The notes under the pieces were generated by a model. That model saw only the letters and a list, made by a program, of their open reading frames with translations. It had not been told where the DNA came from and made no database searches. A DNA stretch of 64,000 nucleotides from Ramlibacter lithotrophicus (GTDB lineage: Bacteria > Pseudomonadota > Gammaproteobacteria > Burkholderiales > Burkholderiaceae_C): positions 310,001 to 374,000 of the forward strand of contig NZ_VTOX01000003.1 in the NCBI RefSeq assembly GCF_012184415.1, written 5' to 3'. The position numbers and the translations under genes were made by a program. Numbering within the stretch: the first letter of the stretch is position 1; each line of letters begins with the position of its first letter. Below are positions 17,487 through 26,764 of the stretch, piece after piece.

Positions 17487-17508
17487 GCGCCGAGGCACAA
17501 TCGGCGCG

Positions 17509-18324
17509 ATGCTTTCCCGCCTGCTCCACCTCGGCCACCCGATCTTCCTGGCGCGGCACCGCTGGCTCGTGCTGCAGATGGTGCGCCGCGAGATCATGGC
17601 CCGCTACCAGGGATCGGTGCTGGGGGCGAGCTGGGGCCTGCTGTCGCCGCTGTTGATCCTGGCCGCCTACACCTTCGTGTTCCGCGGGGTGTTCAAGGCA
17701 CGCTGGCCCGGCGGCAGCGACTCGACGGCGGAATTCGTCCTGCAGCTCTTCGCGGGCCTGCTGGTCTTCAACCTCTTTTCCGAGGTACTGACCCGCGCGC
17801 CCCGGCTGGTGCTGGAGCAGCCCAACCTGGTCAAGCGGGTCGTGTTCCCGCTCGAGACGCTGTCGTGGGTGGCGGTGGGCGCAGTGATGTTCAACGCGGG
17901 GATCGCGCTCGGAATCCTCCTGGCGGCGACCGTGGCCCTCGGCTCGCACCTGACGCCGTGGGTGCTCGCGACGCCGCTGGTGCTGGCCTGCACCGTGCCC
18001 ATCCTGCTCGGACTGTGCTGGCTGCTGTCCGGCCTGGGCGTGTTCCTGCGCGACGTCGGGCACGTGGTGGGCCCGGCCGTGAGCCTGCTGCTGTTCGTGT
18101 CGCCGATCCTCTACCCCACCAGCGCGCTGCCGCCGTTCGTGGCCGACCTGCTCTGGCTGAATCCGTTGACCTTCCCGATCGAGGCCCTGCGCGGGCTGGT
18201 GCTGAAGGGAACGCCGCCGGACTGGGGCGCGCTCGCGAGCTACACCGCGATCGGCCTGGCCTTCGCCTTCCTGGCCCATCGCCTCTTCGAGCGCATCAGG
18301 CCCGCCTTTGCCGATGAAGTCTGA
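17509..18324 (+). CDS. wzm: Polysaccharide ABC transporter permease (Wzm)
   Basis: A 271-residue inner-membrane permease of the ABC-2 type with six hydrophobic segments and the family hallmark MVRREIMARYQGSVLGASWGL near the N-terminus. With the Wzt ATPase it would export undecaprenyl-linked O-antigen or another surface glycan. It is unusual in that its ATPase partner is encoded on the opposite strand about 3 kb away. It starts 22 bases after the Crp-family gene and overlaps the next gene by 17 bases. Confidence 0.9.
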   Translation: MLSRLLHLGHPIFLARHRWLVLQMVRREIMARYQGSVLGASWGLLSPLLILAAYTFVFRGVFKARWPGGSDSTAEFVLQLFAGLLVFNLFSEVLTRAPRLVLEQPNLVKRVVFPLETLSWVAVGAVMFNAGIALGILLAATVALGSHLTPWVLATPLVLACTVPILLGLCWLLSGLGVFLRDVGHVVGPAVSLLLFVSPILYPTSALPPFVADLLWLNPLTFPIEALRGLVLKGTPPDWGALASYTAIGLAFAFLAHRLFERIRPAFADEV

Positions 18325-19483
18325 AGCCGTGCCGCCGCCGGATGCCGCGGCCACCGACCGGGCGCTGGTCGCCGCCCTGAACCGCCGCACGGCCGGCGTT
18401 CCCGCCGGGGCGGCCGTCGACCTCGCCGACCTGGAACGCATGGACCCGTACGGGCCGGCGGCGTTCGACAAGCTCGCCCGCCGCTTCGGCCTGGCGGCCG
18501 CCGCCGGAGGCTGGCAGCTCGAAAGGCAGCCGCGCTGGCGCCCGGACTGGGTGCGGCCGGAACACGAAGCCCAGTGCTTCGACCTGTTCGAACTGGCCTT
18601 CGGCTACCGGATCGACCCGGCGCTGTGGCGCTGGAAGTACCGGGACGCGGCGGCGCCCGGCATGGGCGTGTGGCGCGACGGCCAGCTCGTCGCGTTCTAC
18701 GGCGCGATGCCGCGGCCGGTGCGCTTTCTGGGCGAGCCTGCCGCCACCGTGCAGATCGGCGACGTCATGTCGCATCCCGCCGAGCGCGGCGTGATGACCC
18801 GCTCCGGCCCGTTCCAGATCGCCGCGTCGACCTTCATCGACCGCAGCGTCGGCTACGGCCGGCCGCAGTTGTTCGGATTCGGCTTCCCGACGGCGAAGGC
18901 GCTGCAGGTTGCCCAGAAACTGGGCCTGTACGAAGGCGTGGACCAGATCTGCGAGCTGGGCTGGAGCGCCGGTCCGAGCTGGACCGAACGCCTGCTGCGC
19001 TGCGCGCCCGCCGGACCGCAGGACGGCGCCGCCATCGACAGGCTCTGGCGCAGGATGGCGCAGGACTTCGGCGACAGCATCATCGGCGTGCGCGACGCGA
19101 GGTACATCGAGGAGCGCTACCGCAAGCACCCCACGGTGGCCTACGAATGCCTGCTGGTGCGGCGCGTGCTCACCGGCGCGCCGCAGGGACTGGTAGTAGT
19201 GCGGCGGCCGGAGCCGGAACGCGTCGAACTGATGGACCTCGTGGCGCCGAAGCGCAACTTCCCGGCGCTGATCGCCGCCGCGCGCCGCTGGGCCGCCGAT
19301 CACGGCGCGAGGCGCGTCACGGCCTGGCTGACCGAGAGCCATGCGAACCTGCTGGCGCCGACGTCGCCCGAGCGCCACCCGCTGGACCTCGTGGTCCCGG
19401 CCAACGTGTGGAGCCCCGGCCCCTCGGCCGAGCAACTGCGCGGGCGCTGGTGGCTCATGGCCGGCGACACCGACTTCCGCTGA
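18308..19483 (+). CDS. GNAT-type acyltransferase-like protein of the glycan cluster
   Basis: A 391-residue soluble protein of uncertain activity. The N-terminal 75 residues are a helical extension. From about 85 it has a GNAT-like fold with ALWRWKYRD, then GVWRDGQLVAFYGAMP and VQIGDVMSHPAERGVMTRSGPF, the expected position of the acyl-CoA loop, and a second half-domain. It might acylate a sugar donor. The start overlaps the end of wzm; ATG codons at 18308 and 18314 are both possible. The next gene follows after two bases, so this is part of a tight operon. Confidence 0.6.
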   Translation: MPMKSEAVPPPDAAATDRALVAALNRRTAGVPAGAAVDLADLERMDPYGPAAFDKLARRFGLAAAAGGWQLERQPRWRPDWVRPEHEAQCFDLFELAFGYRIDPALWRWKYRDAAAPGMGVWRDGQLVAFYGAMPRPVRFLGEPAATVQIGDVMSHPAERGVMTRSGPFQIAASTFIDRSVGYGRPQLFGFGFPTAKALQVAQKLGLYEGVDQICELGWSAGPSWTERLLRCAPAGPQDGAAIDRLWRRMAQDFGDSIIGVRDARYIEERYRKHPTVAYECLLVRRVLTGAPQGLVVVRRPEPERVELMDLVAPKRNFPALIAAARRWAADHGARRVTAWLTESHANLLAPTSPERHPLDLVVPANVWSPGPSAEQLRGRWWLMAGDTDFR

Positions 19484-19485
19484 CC

Positions 19486-20661
19486 ATGCGCGTGCTCATG
19501 GTCACCCGCGAGTCGGCCGAGGACCGGCGCTACGGCCTGGGCCGCAGCCTGGCGCCGCTGATGGCACCGATGGCGGCGGCGGGGGCGCAGGTGCGCTACT
19601 TCTGCGCGGACGATCTTGACCCGGCCGCGGTGCAGCGCCGCCGGGATCGCACCGCGCGCTGGGAAGGCTGGCCCATGGTCGCCGGCCGGCCCAACCGCGT
19701 CAACCTGTTGCGCGCCTGGTCGGAACGAATGCATGTCGGCTTCGAGGCGTCCCGCGTCGCACGGCTCGAGGCGTACACGCACGTCCATGCCCACGATCCC
19801 TGGCTCGCCTGCGGCGTCGCGCTGGGGTTGCGCCGGCACGGCGCGGGCGGCGTCCACTGGGGCCTGACGCAACATGGATTCGGCTCGTACAGCCAGGCCA
19901 CGCACGAGGACGGCCTGGAGCAGGGCCCGGCCGCGCAGGCCTGGCTGCGGCGCATCGAACGCTTCGTGTCGCTTCGGGCGCGCTGGGTGATGGCGCCGAC
20001 CCAGGCCGGGCTGGCCCAGCTCGCGCGCGACTTCGCGCTCTCGCGTGTGCCGGCGCACTGGCATTGCGTGCCGCATGCGAAGCCGCCGCTGGACCCACGG
20101 ACCCCCGCCACGCGCGACGGCGCGCGCGCGGCACTCGGCTGGAGCCATGACGAACTGGTGGTGCTTGCCGTCGGCCGGCTGGTGCCCTTGAAGTGCTTCG
20201 ACCGGATCATCCGCGCCTGCGCGGCGCAGCAGGTCCCGCGTCTGCGGCTGCAACTGCTTGGGGGCGGCGATGCCTCGGCACTTCAGGCGCTGGCGCACAG
20301 CCTGGGCTTCGGCGCGCAGTTGCACGTCACCAGTACCGACGACGTCACCCCGTTCTTCCACGGCGCCGACGTCTACATGAGCGCGTCCAGCACCGAAGCG
20401 TTCGGGCTGGCCAACCTGGAAGCCCTGTGTGCCGGCCTGCCGGCCATCTGCAGCGCCGTGGGCGGCGTCCCGGAGGTAACGGGCGACGGCGCCTGGCTGG
20501 TCCCCAACGACACCGACACCCTCACCCGGACGCTGGCCGCACTGCTCGCCGACGAGTCGCTGCGTGCGCATTGGACCGCGCGGGCGCTCGCCCGGGCGGC
20601 CGCGTGGCCGGCGCCCGAGGACATAGCTCGAAAATATGTGGCCATTTATCAAGCGGCCTAG
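19486..20661 (+). CDS. Glycosyltransferase family 4 (GT-B fold)
   Basis: A 391-residue cytoplasmic glycosyltransferase. The N-terminal Rossmann half starts MRVLMVTRESAEDRRYGLG and the C-terminal half has LAVGRLVPLKCFDRII and the donor-binding STEAFGLANLEALCAGLPAI, where E-x7-E is the GT4 signature. It would add a sugar from an NDP donor to the growing surface glycan. It starts two bases after the preceding gene and overlaps the deacetylase gene by 26 bases. Confidence 0.88.
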   Translation: MRVLMVTRESAEDRRYGLGRSLAPLMAPMAAAGAQVRYFCADDLDPAAVQRRRDRTARWEGWPMVAGRPNRVNLLRAWSERMHVGFEASRVARLEAYTHVHAHDPWLACGVALGLRRHGAGGVHWGLTQHGFGSYSQATHEDGLEQGPAAQAWLRRIERFVSLRARWVMAPTQAGLAQLARDFALSRVPAHWHCVPHAKPPLDPRTPATRDGARAALGWSHDELVVLAVGRLVPLKCFDRIIRACAAQQVPRLRLQLLGGGDASALQALAHSLGFGAQLHVTSTDDVTPFFHGADVYMSASSTEAFGLANLEALCAGLPAICSAVGGVPEVTGDGAWLVPNDTDTLTRTLAALLADESLRAHWTARALARAAAWPAPEDIARKYVAIYQAA

Positions 20662-21346
20662 CCGTCCGGCCGCGCAGCCGAACGCGCTGCCGCCCGAACT
20701 CGACCTCGCCGGCGCGCGCCGGGCGCTGGTGATCGCGCCGCACCCGGACGACGAAACGCTCGGCTGCGGGGGCACGCTGGCGCGGCTGGCGCCGACGTGC
20801 GACATCCACGTGGTGCTGGTCACCAACGGCGATGGCGGCGGCGGCCTGCCGGCGGAAACCAGCGCGATTCGCAAGCAGGAGATGGCCGCCGCGGTGCGCA
20901 CGCTCGGCATCGCCAGCGAGGTGCTGCACCTCGACGAGCCCGACGGGCGATTCGACGACACGCGTGCATTCCGCGAGGCGCTCGCCGCCATCGTGCAGCG
21001 GCTGCAGCCCGACTGGGTCTTCCTGCCCTGGCTCGAAGACTCGCACCCTGACCATTCGCGCATCTCGCGCGCCAGCTCGCAGGTGTTGCGGCGCAGCGGC
21101 GTCGACCGGGTGCTCTATTACGAAACCTGGAATCCGGTGCCCGCCACCCACGTCGTGGACATCACGCCGGTGCTCGAAACCAAGAAGGCGGCCGTGCTGT
21201 GCCACGCGACGGCGCTGAAATACGGCAACTACCTGGACGCGATGCTGGGCCTCAACGCCTATCGGGCGCTGTACCTGCCGCCGGGCGAGCGGCGCTGGGC
21301 CGAGGCGTATGCCGTGACCGGCGCGCGCGACAACCGCTTCCTGTAG
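20636..21346 (+). CDS. PIG-L family N-acetyl-sugar deacetylase
   Basis: A 236-residue zinc deacetylase of the LmbE/PIG-L family. It carries the complete metal and base motif PHPDDE and the later zinc ligand in SHPDHSRI, so it should be active on an N-acetylated sugar. The ATG at 20636 overlaps the end of the GT4 gene. It converges with wzt with only three bases between stops. A related but degenerate PIG-L domain is fused to glycosyltransferases in the neighbouring operon. Confidence 0.9.
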   Translation: MWPFIKRPSRPAAQPNALPPELDLAGARRALVIAPHPDDETLGCGGTLARLAPTCDIHVVLVTNGDGGGGLPAETSAIRKQEMAAAVRTLGIASEVLHLDEPDGRFDDTRAFREALAAIVQRLQPDWVFLPWLEDSHPDHSRISRASSQVLRRSGVDRVLYYETWNPVPATHVVDITPVLETKKAAVLCHATALKYGNYLDAMLGLNAYRALYLPPGERRWAEAYAVTGARDNRFL

Positions 21347-21349
21347 GCC

Positions 21350-22702
21350 CTAGTCTTCGACGTGGCCGGGTTCGACCCGCCATGTGTGCGGCAGGTCCAC
21401 GAGGCCCGGCTCGGGCCGGGGATCGGTCACCGACAGCAGGGCGATGCGTGCCGCCTCGGAATAGAGGTGGATGGCATTTTCGTTGCCCAGGTAGGCGCCG
21501 ATGTAGTAGTCGCCCTTGCGCAGCGCCAGCGGGCCGAACTCGATCGTCGCCGTGCCGCGGCCCTGCGCGTCCCGCTCCAGCATCACCTTGTCGGTACGCG
21601 AGACGACGCTGCTCAGGATCATCGTGTTGGCCAGCTCGAAGGTCATGCCGGCCGTCGGCATCGGGATCCCGGGGTCGGAGTCGAATTCGATCGACACCCG
21701 CAGCGTGCCCTGCCCCGGCGTCATCTGCAGCCGCGTGGAAGCGACTCCGTCCAGCGACGTGACGACCCGGCGGATGCGTGCATGGCCGGGCGTGGCGGTG
21801 CCCGGTTGCGTGACCGGCGTCGCAACCGGTGCCGGCGCTTCGGGATCGGCCGGCGGTGCCGCCACGGGGGCGGACAGCGGCGCGGCGGACTCTTCGGCCG
21901 AGGGGACTGCTACCGGAGCGCCCGGCGCAGGAACTTCCGGCGAGCCGCCCGCGAGGAACAAGGTGTAGTCGCGCACGACGGCGTGCGACGGTCCGACCGC
22001 CATGGCCTTGCCTTCGTGCAACCACAGGACCCGATCGCAGAATGCCTCGATCTGGTACAGCGAATGCGAGCAGAACAGGATCGTCGTGCCGCGCTCCTTC
22101 ATCGCCAAGATGCGGTCGAACGACTTGCGCGCGAAGCCGCCGTCGCCGACGGACAGCGCCTCGTCGATCACCAGGATGTCGGGCTCGACGCTGGTCGCCA
22201 GCGCGAACGCGAGCCGCACGAACATCCCGCTGGAATAGGTCTTGACCGGCTGGTCGATGAAATGCCCGATGCCGGAGAACTCGATGATCGAGTCCATCTG
22301 CTCCAGCAGCTGCGCCCGGCCGAGGCCCAGCAAGGGCCCGTTGAGCAGCACGTTGTCGCGGCCGGAGAAGTCGGGGTTGAAGCCGGCGCCCAGTTCCAGC
22401 AGGGCGGCGACGCGTCCATCCACGCGCACCGTGCCGGTGGTCGGCGTCACCGTCCCGCACAACAGCTGCAGGAGGGTCGACTTGCCGGCCCCGTTGTTGC
22501 CGATGAGGCCCAGCGACTCGCCCTTGCGCACCTGCAGCGACACGTCGCGCAGGGCCCAGAAGCTGTCGCCCGGGATCTCGCGGCCCAGGAGCGCGGCCCG
22601 CAGGCGCGCGGCCGGGCTCGCGTTCGGCCGGTAGGCCTTGCCCAGGTGGACGGCCTCGATCGCGAGCGCGGCTTCGTGCACCGGTGCGTCGGACAGGTTC
22701 AT
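21350..22702 (-). CDS. wzt: Polysaccharide ABC transporter ATPase with glycan-binding domain (Wzt)
   Basis: A 450-residue Wzt. The ATPase domain (about 12-250) has Walker A GNNGAGKST, a signature-like YSSGMFVRLAFA, Walker B ILVIDEALSVGD and a switch His in FCSHS. A Pro/Ala-rich linker (about 262-320) leads to a C-terminal beta-sandwich (about 320-445) of the Wzt_C kind, which recognises the non-reducing end of the finished glycan and so sets chain export. The ATG shares one base with the stop of the upstream fused glycosyltransferase gene. Partner Wzm is encoded on the other strand. Confidence 0.92.
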   Translation of the reverse strand: MNLSDAPVHEAALAIEAVHLGKAYRPNASPAARLRAALLGREIPGDSFWALRDVSLQVRKGESLGLIGNNGAGKSTLLQLLCGTVTPTTGTVRVDGRVAALLELGAGFNPDFSGRDNVLLNGPLLGLGRAQLLEQMDSIIEFSGIGHFIDQPVKTYSSGMFVRLAFALATSVEPDILVIDEALSVGDGGFARKSFDRILAMKERGTTILFCSHSLYQIEAFCDRVLWLHEGKAMAVGPSHAVVRDYTLFLAGGSPEVPAPGAPVAVPSAEESAAPLSAPVAAPPADPEAPAPVATPVTQPGTATPGHARIRRVVTSLDGVASTRLQMTPGQGTLRVSIEFDSDPGIPMPTAGMTFELANTMILSSVVSRTDKVMLERDAQGRGTATIEFGPLALRKGDYYIGAYLGNENAIHLYSEAARIALLSVTDPRPEPGLVDLPHTWRVEPGHVED

Positions 22703-25700
22703 CAGGAAGTTCGTCCGATCCAGAAGCCGGTCCCCAGTATCAGGTCGTACAGCCTTTGCGGCAGCCTGACCGACCGCCGGTCGAGCCAGTTGGCGATGGG
22801 CAGCAGCGGCGGCACGATGCGACGGGCGGCGGCGAGCCAGCGCGGCGGACGGGCCGGCGGCATCACCGGCTGGTCGGACGCCAGTTCCGGATGCATGGCG
22901 TAGATCTTCCCGATCGCGCCGCCGACCTTGACCTGGCGGCGATAGAAATCCTTGAGGTCCATCGGGTGCAGGTGCCGCGCGCGAGCCTGCTGGTTGTAGA
23001 CGATGCGCACGCCGCGCTTGTTCAGCCGGTAGCCGACTTCGACGTCCTCCCAGCCATAGGTCCGGAACTCGGGGTCGAACGGGCGCGGGCCGAGGATCTC
23101 GCGCGGCAGCGAAACGTTCGACGTATAGAAGCAGGTGTACGGAACGTCGTCGCCGTCCTTCATGTACCGGTAGCCGAACTGGTGCCCCGCCTCGTTGACA
23201 TGCTCGAGCAACGGCGTGACCCGCATCGCCGAACGCTCCCAGTCGGTGTAGCCGACCACCGCGCACGGCACCCCCAGCTCGCGATGGCGGCGGACGTGCT
23301 GCTCGACGAAGTCCGGATCGGGAATGATGTCGTCGCCGATGAACAGCACGAGGTCGCCGTCCGCATGCTCGAGGCCGTTGTTGCGCGCGATGCCCTGGCC
23401 GGTGTTGGCCTGGGTGTAGATCTTCAGGCCGAGCGCGCCGGGATGCGCGTCGCGCCATTTCTGCAGCTCGGTCCAGGTGTCGTCGACCGACCCGTCGTCG
23501 ACGACGATGACCTCGAAATCAGCCCAGGTCTGCGCGGTGAGCGCGTCCAGCGTGCGCAGCAGGACGGGGCGCCGGTTGAAGGTCGTCACGATGACGCTGA
23601 CGCGGCCGGGCGCGTAGGCGTTGGCCGCGTCTTCGGCGCGGAACGCGATCTCGCGGACGATGCAGCCGAGGCGGCGCAGGTCGCCGTTGCCGAACAGGTC
23701 GTGCGGACGCCAGGGCGTGTTCTCGATGCGGATCCTGAGGAGCCCGTCTTCATCGGCCCGCGCCGGCATCTCCAGCGTCCGCCAGAACGAGCCGGGCGCG
23801 AGTTCGAAACCCTGCCGCTCGCCATTGCAGTGGAGCGTGAGCGCCGCGTGTTCGGCGGCCCGGTCGGGGATGTGGATCTCGACGCACAGCGTCCCGCTCG
23901 CGCCCGGCTCCACCTTGAGCGTTGCCGAGGCGTCGCCGCAGGTCGCGCGCGCCACGCTGCCATCGACGCCTTCGGGGCCGTACCAGCCCGGGCCGAGCCG
24001 GCCGGCCGCCGACGTGCGCCCAGGCCACAACTGCGGTGCGACGATCAGCGCCGGATCGCCGGAGGCGTCGGTGAGCGGCGGGATGGTCGGCGTCGGGGGC
24101 ACGTGCTCGGTGATCAGGCCGCGCGCGAACAGCTCGGCGTCGGAGAGCCGGCGCAGCCGCTGCAGCCGCCGGCGCTCGCGCACGGTGCCGCGGATGTGGA
24201 TCAGGTTCCAGGTCAGCGCGTGCCACGCGAGCCCGAGCTGGCCGGTGCGCAGCCACAGCGCGACGAGGCGGCGCGTCGCCCAGACCGCGTTGCGGAACTC
24301 GTAGTTCTTCCACAGGCTGCGCAGGTTGTGCGTGTTGCCCATCCAGTCGCGAAACTTCGTTCCCTGCTGGCTCTTCGTCGTGCCGCCGAAGGCGTGGAAG
24401 ACAATCGAGGCCGGGCACAGGACGACACGCTTGCCGAGCAGCCACAGCCGCCAGCCGAGGTCCACGTCCTCGTGGTACATGAAGAACGACGGATCGAAGG
24501 CGCCGACGTCGAGGAAGTCCGTCCGGCGCATCAGCATCGCCGCGCCGGAGGGGAACAGCACGTCGACCGGCGCCGCTTCCGCGGGGCCGGCCGGTGGCGC
24601 GAAGGGGTAGCCGAAGTCGATGTCGTAGCCGAAACCGAGCCGCGACATGCCGCCGCCGCGCGCGTTGAGGTAGTCCGGCCGCGTGAGCAGCCGCAGCTGC
24701 GAGCAGGTCGCGCCGATGCCCGGGTCCAGCAGCACCGGCCGGATCAGGTGCTCGAGCCAGTCGGGCGTCACCACGGTGTCGCTGTTGAGCAGCACGAGGT
24801 AGTCGCTCTTCGCATTGCGCGCGCCCACCAGGTTGGCGAGGCCGAAGCCGAGGTTGCGCGTCTCGGCGATCACGCGCACCTGCGGCCAGTGTTCCCGCAT
24901 CCAGGCGACGCTGTCGTCACTGGATCCGTTGTCGACGACGATGACCTCGTAGTGCAGCTTGCGCGTCGCGAAGACCGAGGGCAGGCACTTCTCGAGATGG
25001 TGACGGCCGTTGTAGTTGACGATGACGATCGAGACCAGCAGCTCGTCGGCGGACACGAGGTTCAGCTCCACCTGCTGCGCCGCCTCCGCCTGCACCTTGG
25101 CCGCGTCGGCACGCACCTCGGCGAGTTCCTTCGCGGTCCGCTCATGGAGTGCTGCGAGCTCGGCGCTCATGCGCTCGTGGACCGCCGCAACCTCGGCGTC
25201 CGCTCGCTCGTGCAGCTTGCGCTCTTCCTCCTGCAGGTTGCTGCGCAGCTGGCCGATTTCCAGCGCGGCCTCGCGCGCCAGCTTCTCGCGCAGCGCGAGC
25301 TCGGCCGCCCTCGCCTCGCGCCGCACCTCGCGCGGAATCAGGGCTCGCTTGACTGCGAGCTGCGATCGAGCCAACTGGCGCGCGGGAGCGCGCTGCAGGT
25401 GCTTGGTGAAGATGCGCTCCAGGCCCTCCTCCTGCAGCGACTCGCCGCCCTTGCCCGTGATGAAGCTCTCGCCGAACACTCGGTATTCGGCGACCGTGCG
25501 GGCGATGTGTTCGAAACGGCAGCGCTCGGCGAGCCGAAGATACAGGTCCCAGTCCTCGAAGCAGGCGAGCGACTCGTCCAGGCCGCCGATCGCCCGCAGG
25601 TGCGCCGTGGGCATCAGGCAGCCGATGAACGGGATCTGGTTCTCGAACAGCATCAAGTCGGCGTCGTACGGCGCGCCGAATGTCCGCAGGTGGCGCCGCT

Positions 25701-26763
25701 CGCCGCCCTCGTACCGATAGGAGTCGACGCTGCCGAAGTAGACGGTGTGCGGATCGGCAGCCGCGGCAGCCAGCGCGCGTACGCCGCCGGCCAGATAGAT
25801 GTCGTCGTCGTCGAGGATCAGCAGCCAGTCGCCGCCGGCTGCCGCGATGCCGGCGTTGGCCGCCGGCGACCGGCCGCGGCCGGGCTGCAGGTCGACCACG
25901 CGCACCGCGAGCCGGCCGCGGAAGCGATCGGCGACGTCCGTGACCGGGTTGCCCCCGTCGTTGACGACGACCACGTCCAGGCCCGGATAGTCCTGCAAGG
26001 CGAGGCTCGCCAGCGCCTCCTCGAGGAGCTGCGGCCGGTTGCGCGTGCGGACGACGACCGAGATCGACGGCAGCGCCGTCGCCGCCGTGCCGCACGAGCG
26101 GTGCGCCAGCGCGGCGAGCGCGGCGGTCGCGCCGCGCGCCGGCTCGAAGCGCTCTTCGACCCAGAACGCTTCGGCGGCGGTCGCGCCGGGCAGCGCCAGC
26201 GCGCGCAGGCGATCGGTCAGTTCACTGCGCAGGCGCGGCGACTGCACGGCGGCGGAGAACCCGTCTCCCAGCCGGCCGAGGGCCGCCTGCTTGGCCTCGA
26301 CGACGGCCGAGATATCGAGCGTGCGGTTGACGTCGCCCACGCGCGACAGCTCGTAGTACCAGGCGGCGCCGTCGAAGCCCGCCGCGGCCAGCATGCTCTC
26401 GAGTTCGACCGCGGTCGCCCGCAGCCCCGGATCCTCTTCGAAGCGTGACGGCAGGAACACCGTCGTCGGCGCGATCTCGCGCACGAGCCCGGCGAGCGAG
26501 GCGATGTCGCCGGCCGCCTCGCTTTCGCCGCCGAGGAAAACGCGGCGGATCTCGGGCAACAGGTCGCCGAACGGGGCCTGCCCCGAATGCGTGTACACGA
26601 TGGCGACCGCGATGCCGCTCAGGCGGGCGCGAATCAGGCTGCCGCCGAGCGCGCTGATCTCCTCGCCGGGATGCCGCGCGAAGACCAGCCAGGGGCCCGG
26701 CGGAAGCGGGACGTCGACAGCCGGCCTGTCGATCTCGGGTTGGGGCGTGGATGGCGTATTCAT
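22702..26763 (-). CDS. Fusion protein: degenerate PIG-L domain plus three GT2 glycosyltransferase domains
   Basis: A 1353-residue cytoplasmic fusion. Residues 1-220 are PIG-L-like, but the motif reads HPGEE (31-35) instead of HPDDE and the second zinc motif is missing, so deacetylase activity is probably lost. GT2 domain one (about 230-430) begins SISVVVRTRNRP and has DDDD. A charged coiled coil (about 475-590) follows. GT2 domain two (about 600-830) begins VSIVIVNYNG and has NSDT. A beta-sandwich-like segment (about 935-1050) precedes GT2 domain three (about 1075-1290, VSVIVTTFNRRP). It may build several linkages of one repeat unit. It is followed by wzt with one shared base, so glycan assembly and export are co-expressed. 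Confidence 0.85.
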   Translation of the reverse strand: MNTPSTPQPEIDRPAVDVPLPPGPWLVFARHPGEEISALGGSLIRARLSGIAVAIVYTHSGQAPFGDLLPEIRRVFLGGESEAAGDIASLAGLVREIAPTTVFLPSRFEEDPGLRATAVELESMLAAAGFDGAAWYYELSRVGDVNRTLDISAVVEAKQAALGRLGDGFSAAVQSPRLRSELTDRLRALALPGATAAEAFWVEERFEPARGATAALAALAHRSCGTAATALPSISVVVRTRNRPQLLEEALASLALQDYPGLDVVVVNDGGNPVTDVADRFRGRLAVRVVDLQPGRGRSPAANAGIAAAGGDWLLILDDDDIYLAGGVRALAAAAADPHTVYFGSVDSYRYEGGERRHLRTFGAPYDADLMLFENQIPFIGCLMPTAHLRAIGGLDESLACFEDWDLYLRLAERCRFEHIARTVAEYRVFGESFITGKGGESLQEEGLERIFTKHLQRAPARQLARSQLAVKRALIPREVRREARAAELALREKLAREAALEIGQLRSNLQEEERKLHERADAEVAAVHERMSAELAALHERTAKELAEVRADAAKVQAEAAQQVELNLVSADELLVSIVIVNYNGRHHLEKCLPSVFATRKLHYEVIVVDNGSSDDSVAWMREHWPQVRVIAETRNLGFGLANLVGARNAKSDYLVLLNSDTVVTPDWLEHLIRPVLLDPGIGATCSQLRLLTRPDYLNARGGGMSRLGFGYDIDFGYPFAPPAGPAEAAPVDVLFPSGAAMLMRRTDFLDVGAFDPSFFMYHEDVDLGWRLWLLGKRVVLCPASIVFHAFGGTTKSQQGTKFRDWMGNTHNLRSLWKNYEFRNAVWATRRLVALWLRTGQLGLAWHALTWNLIHIRGTVRERRRLQRLRRLSDAELFARGLITEHVPPTPTIPPLTDASGDPALIVAPQLWPGRTSAAGRLGPGWYGPEGVDGSVARATCGDASATLKVEPGASGTLCVEIHIPDRAAEHAALTLHCNGERQGFELAPGSFWRTLEMPARADEDGLLRIRIENTPWRPHDLFGNGDLRRLGCIVREIAFRAEDAANAYAPGRVSVIVTTFNRRPVLLRTLDALTAQTWADFEVIVVDDGSVDDTWTELQKWRDAHPGALGLKIYTQANTGQGIARNNGLEHADGDLVLFIGDDIIPDPDFVEQHVRRHRELGVPCAVVGYTDWERSAMRVTPLLEHVNEAGHQFGYRYMKDGDDVPYTCFYTSNVSLPREILGPRPFDPEFRTYGWEDVEVGYRLNKRGVRIVYNQQARARHLHPMDLKDFYRRQVKVGGAIGKIYAMHPELASDQPVMPPARPPRWLAAARRIVPPLLPIANWLDRRSVRLPQRLYDLILGTGFWIGRTS

Positions 26764-26764
26764 G

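Noticed and set aside
22684..26448. 1254-codon plus-strand frame opposite the fused glycosyltransferase gene
   Set aside because: It is the antisense of a gene with three GT2 domains, and its translation has no recognisable fold.
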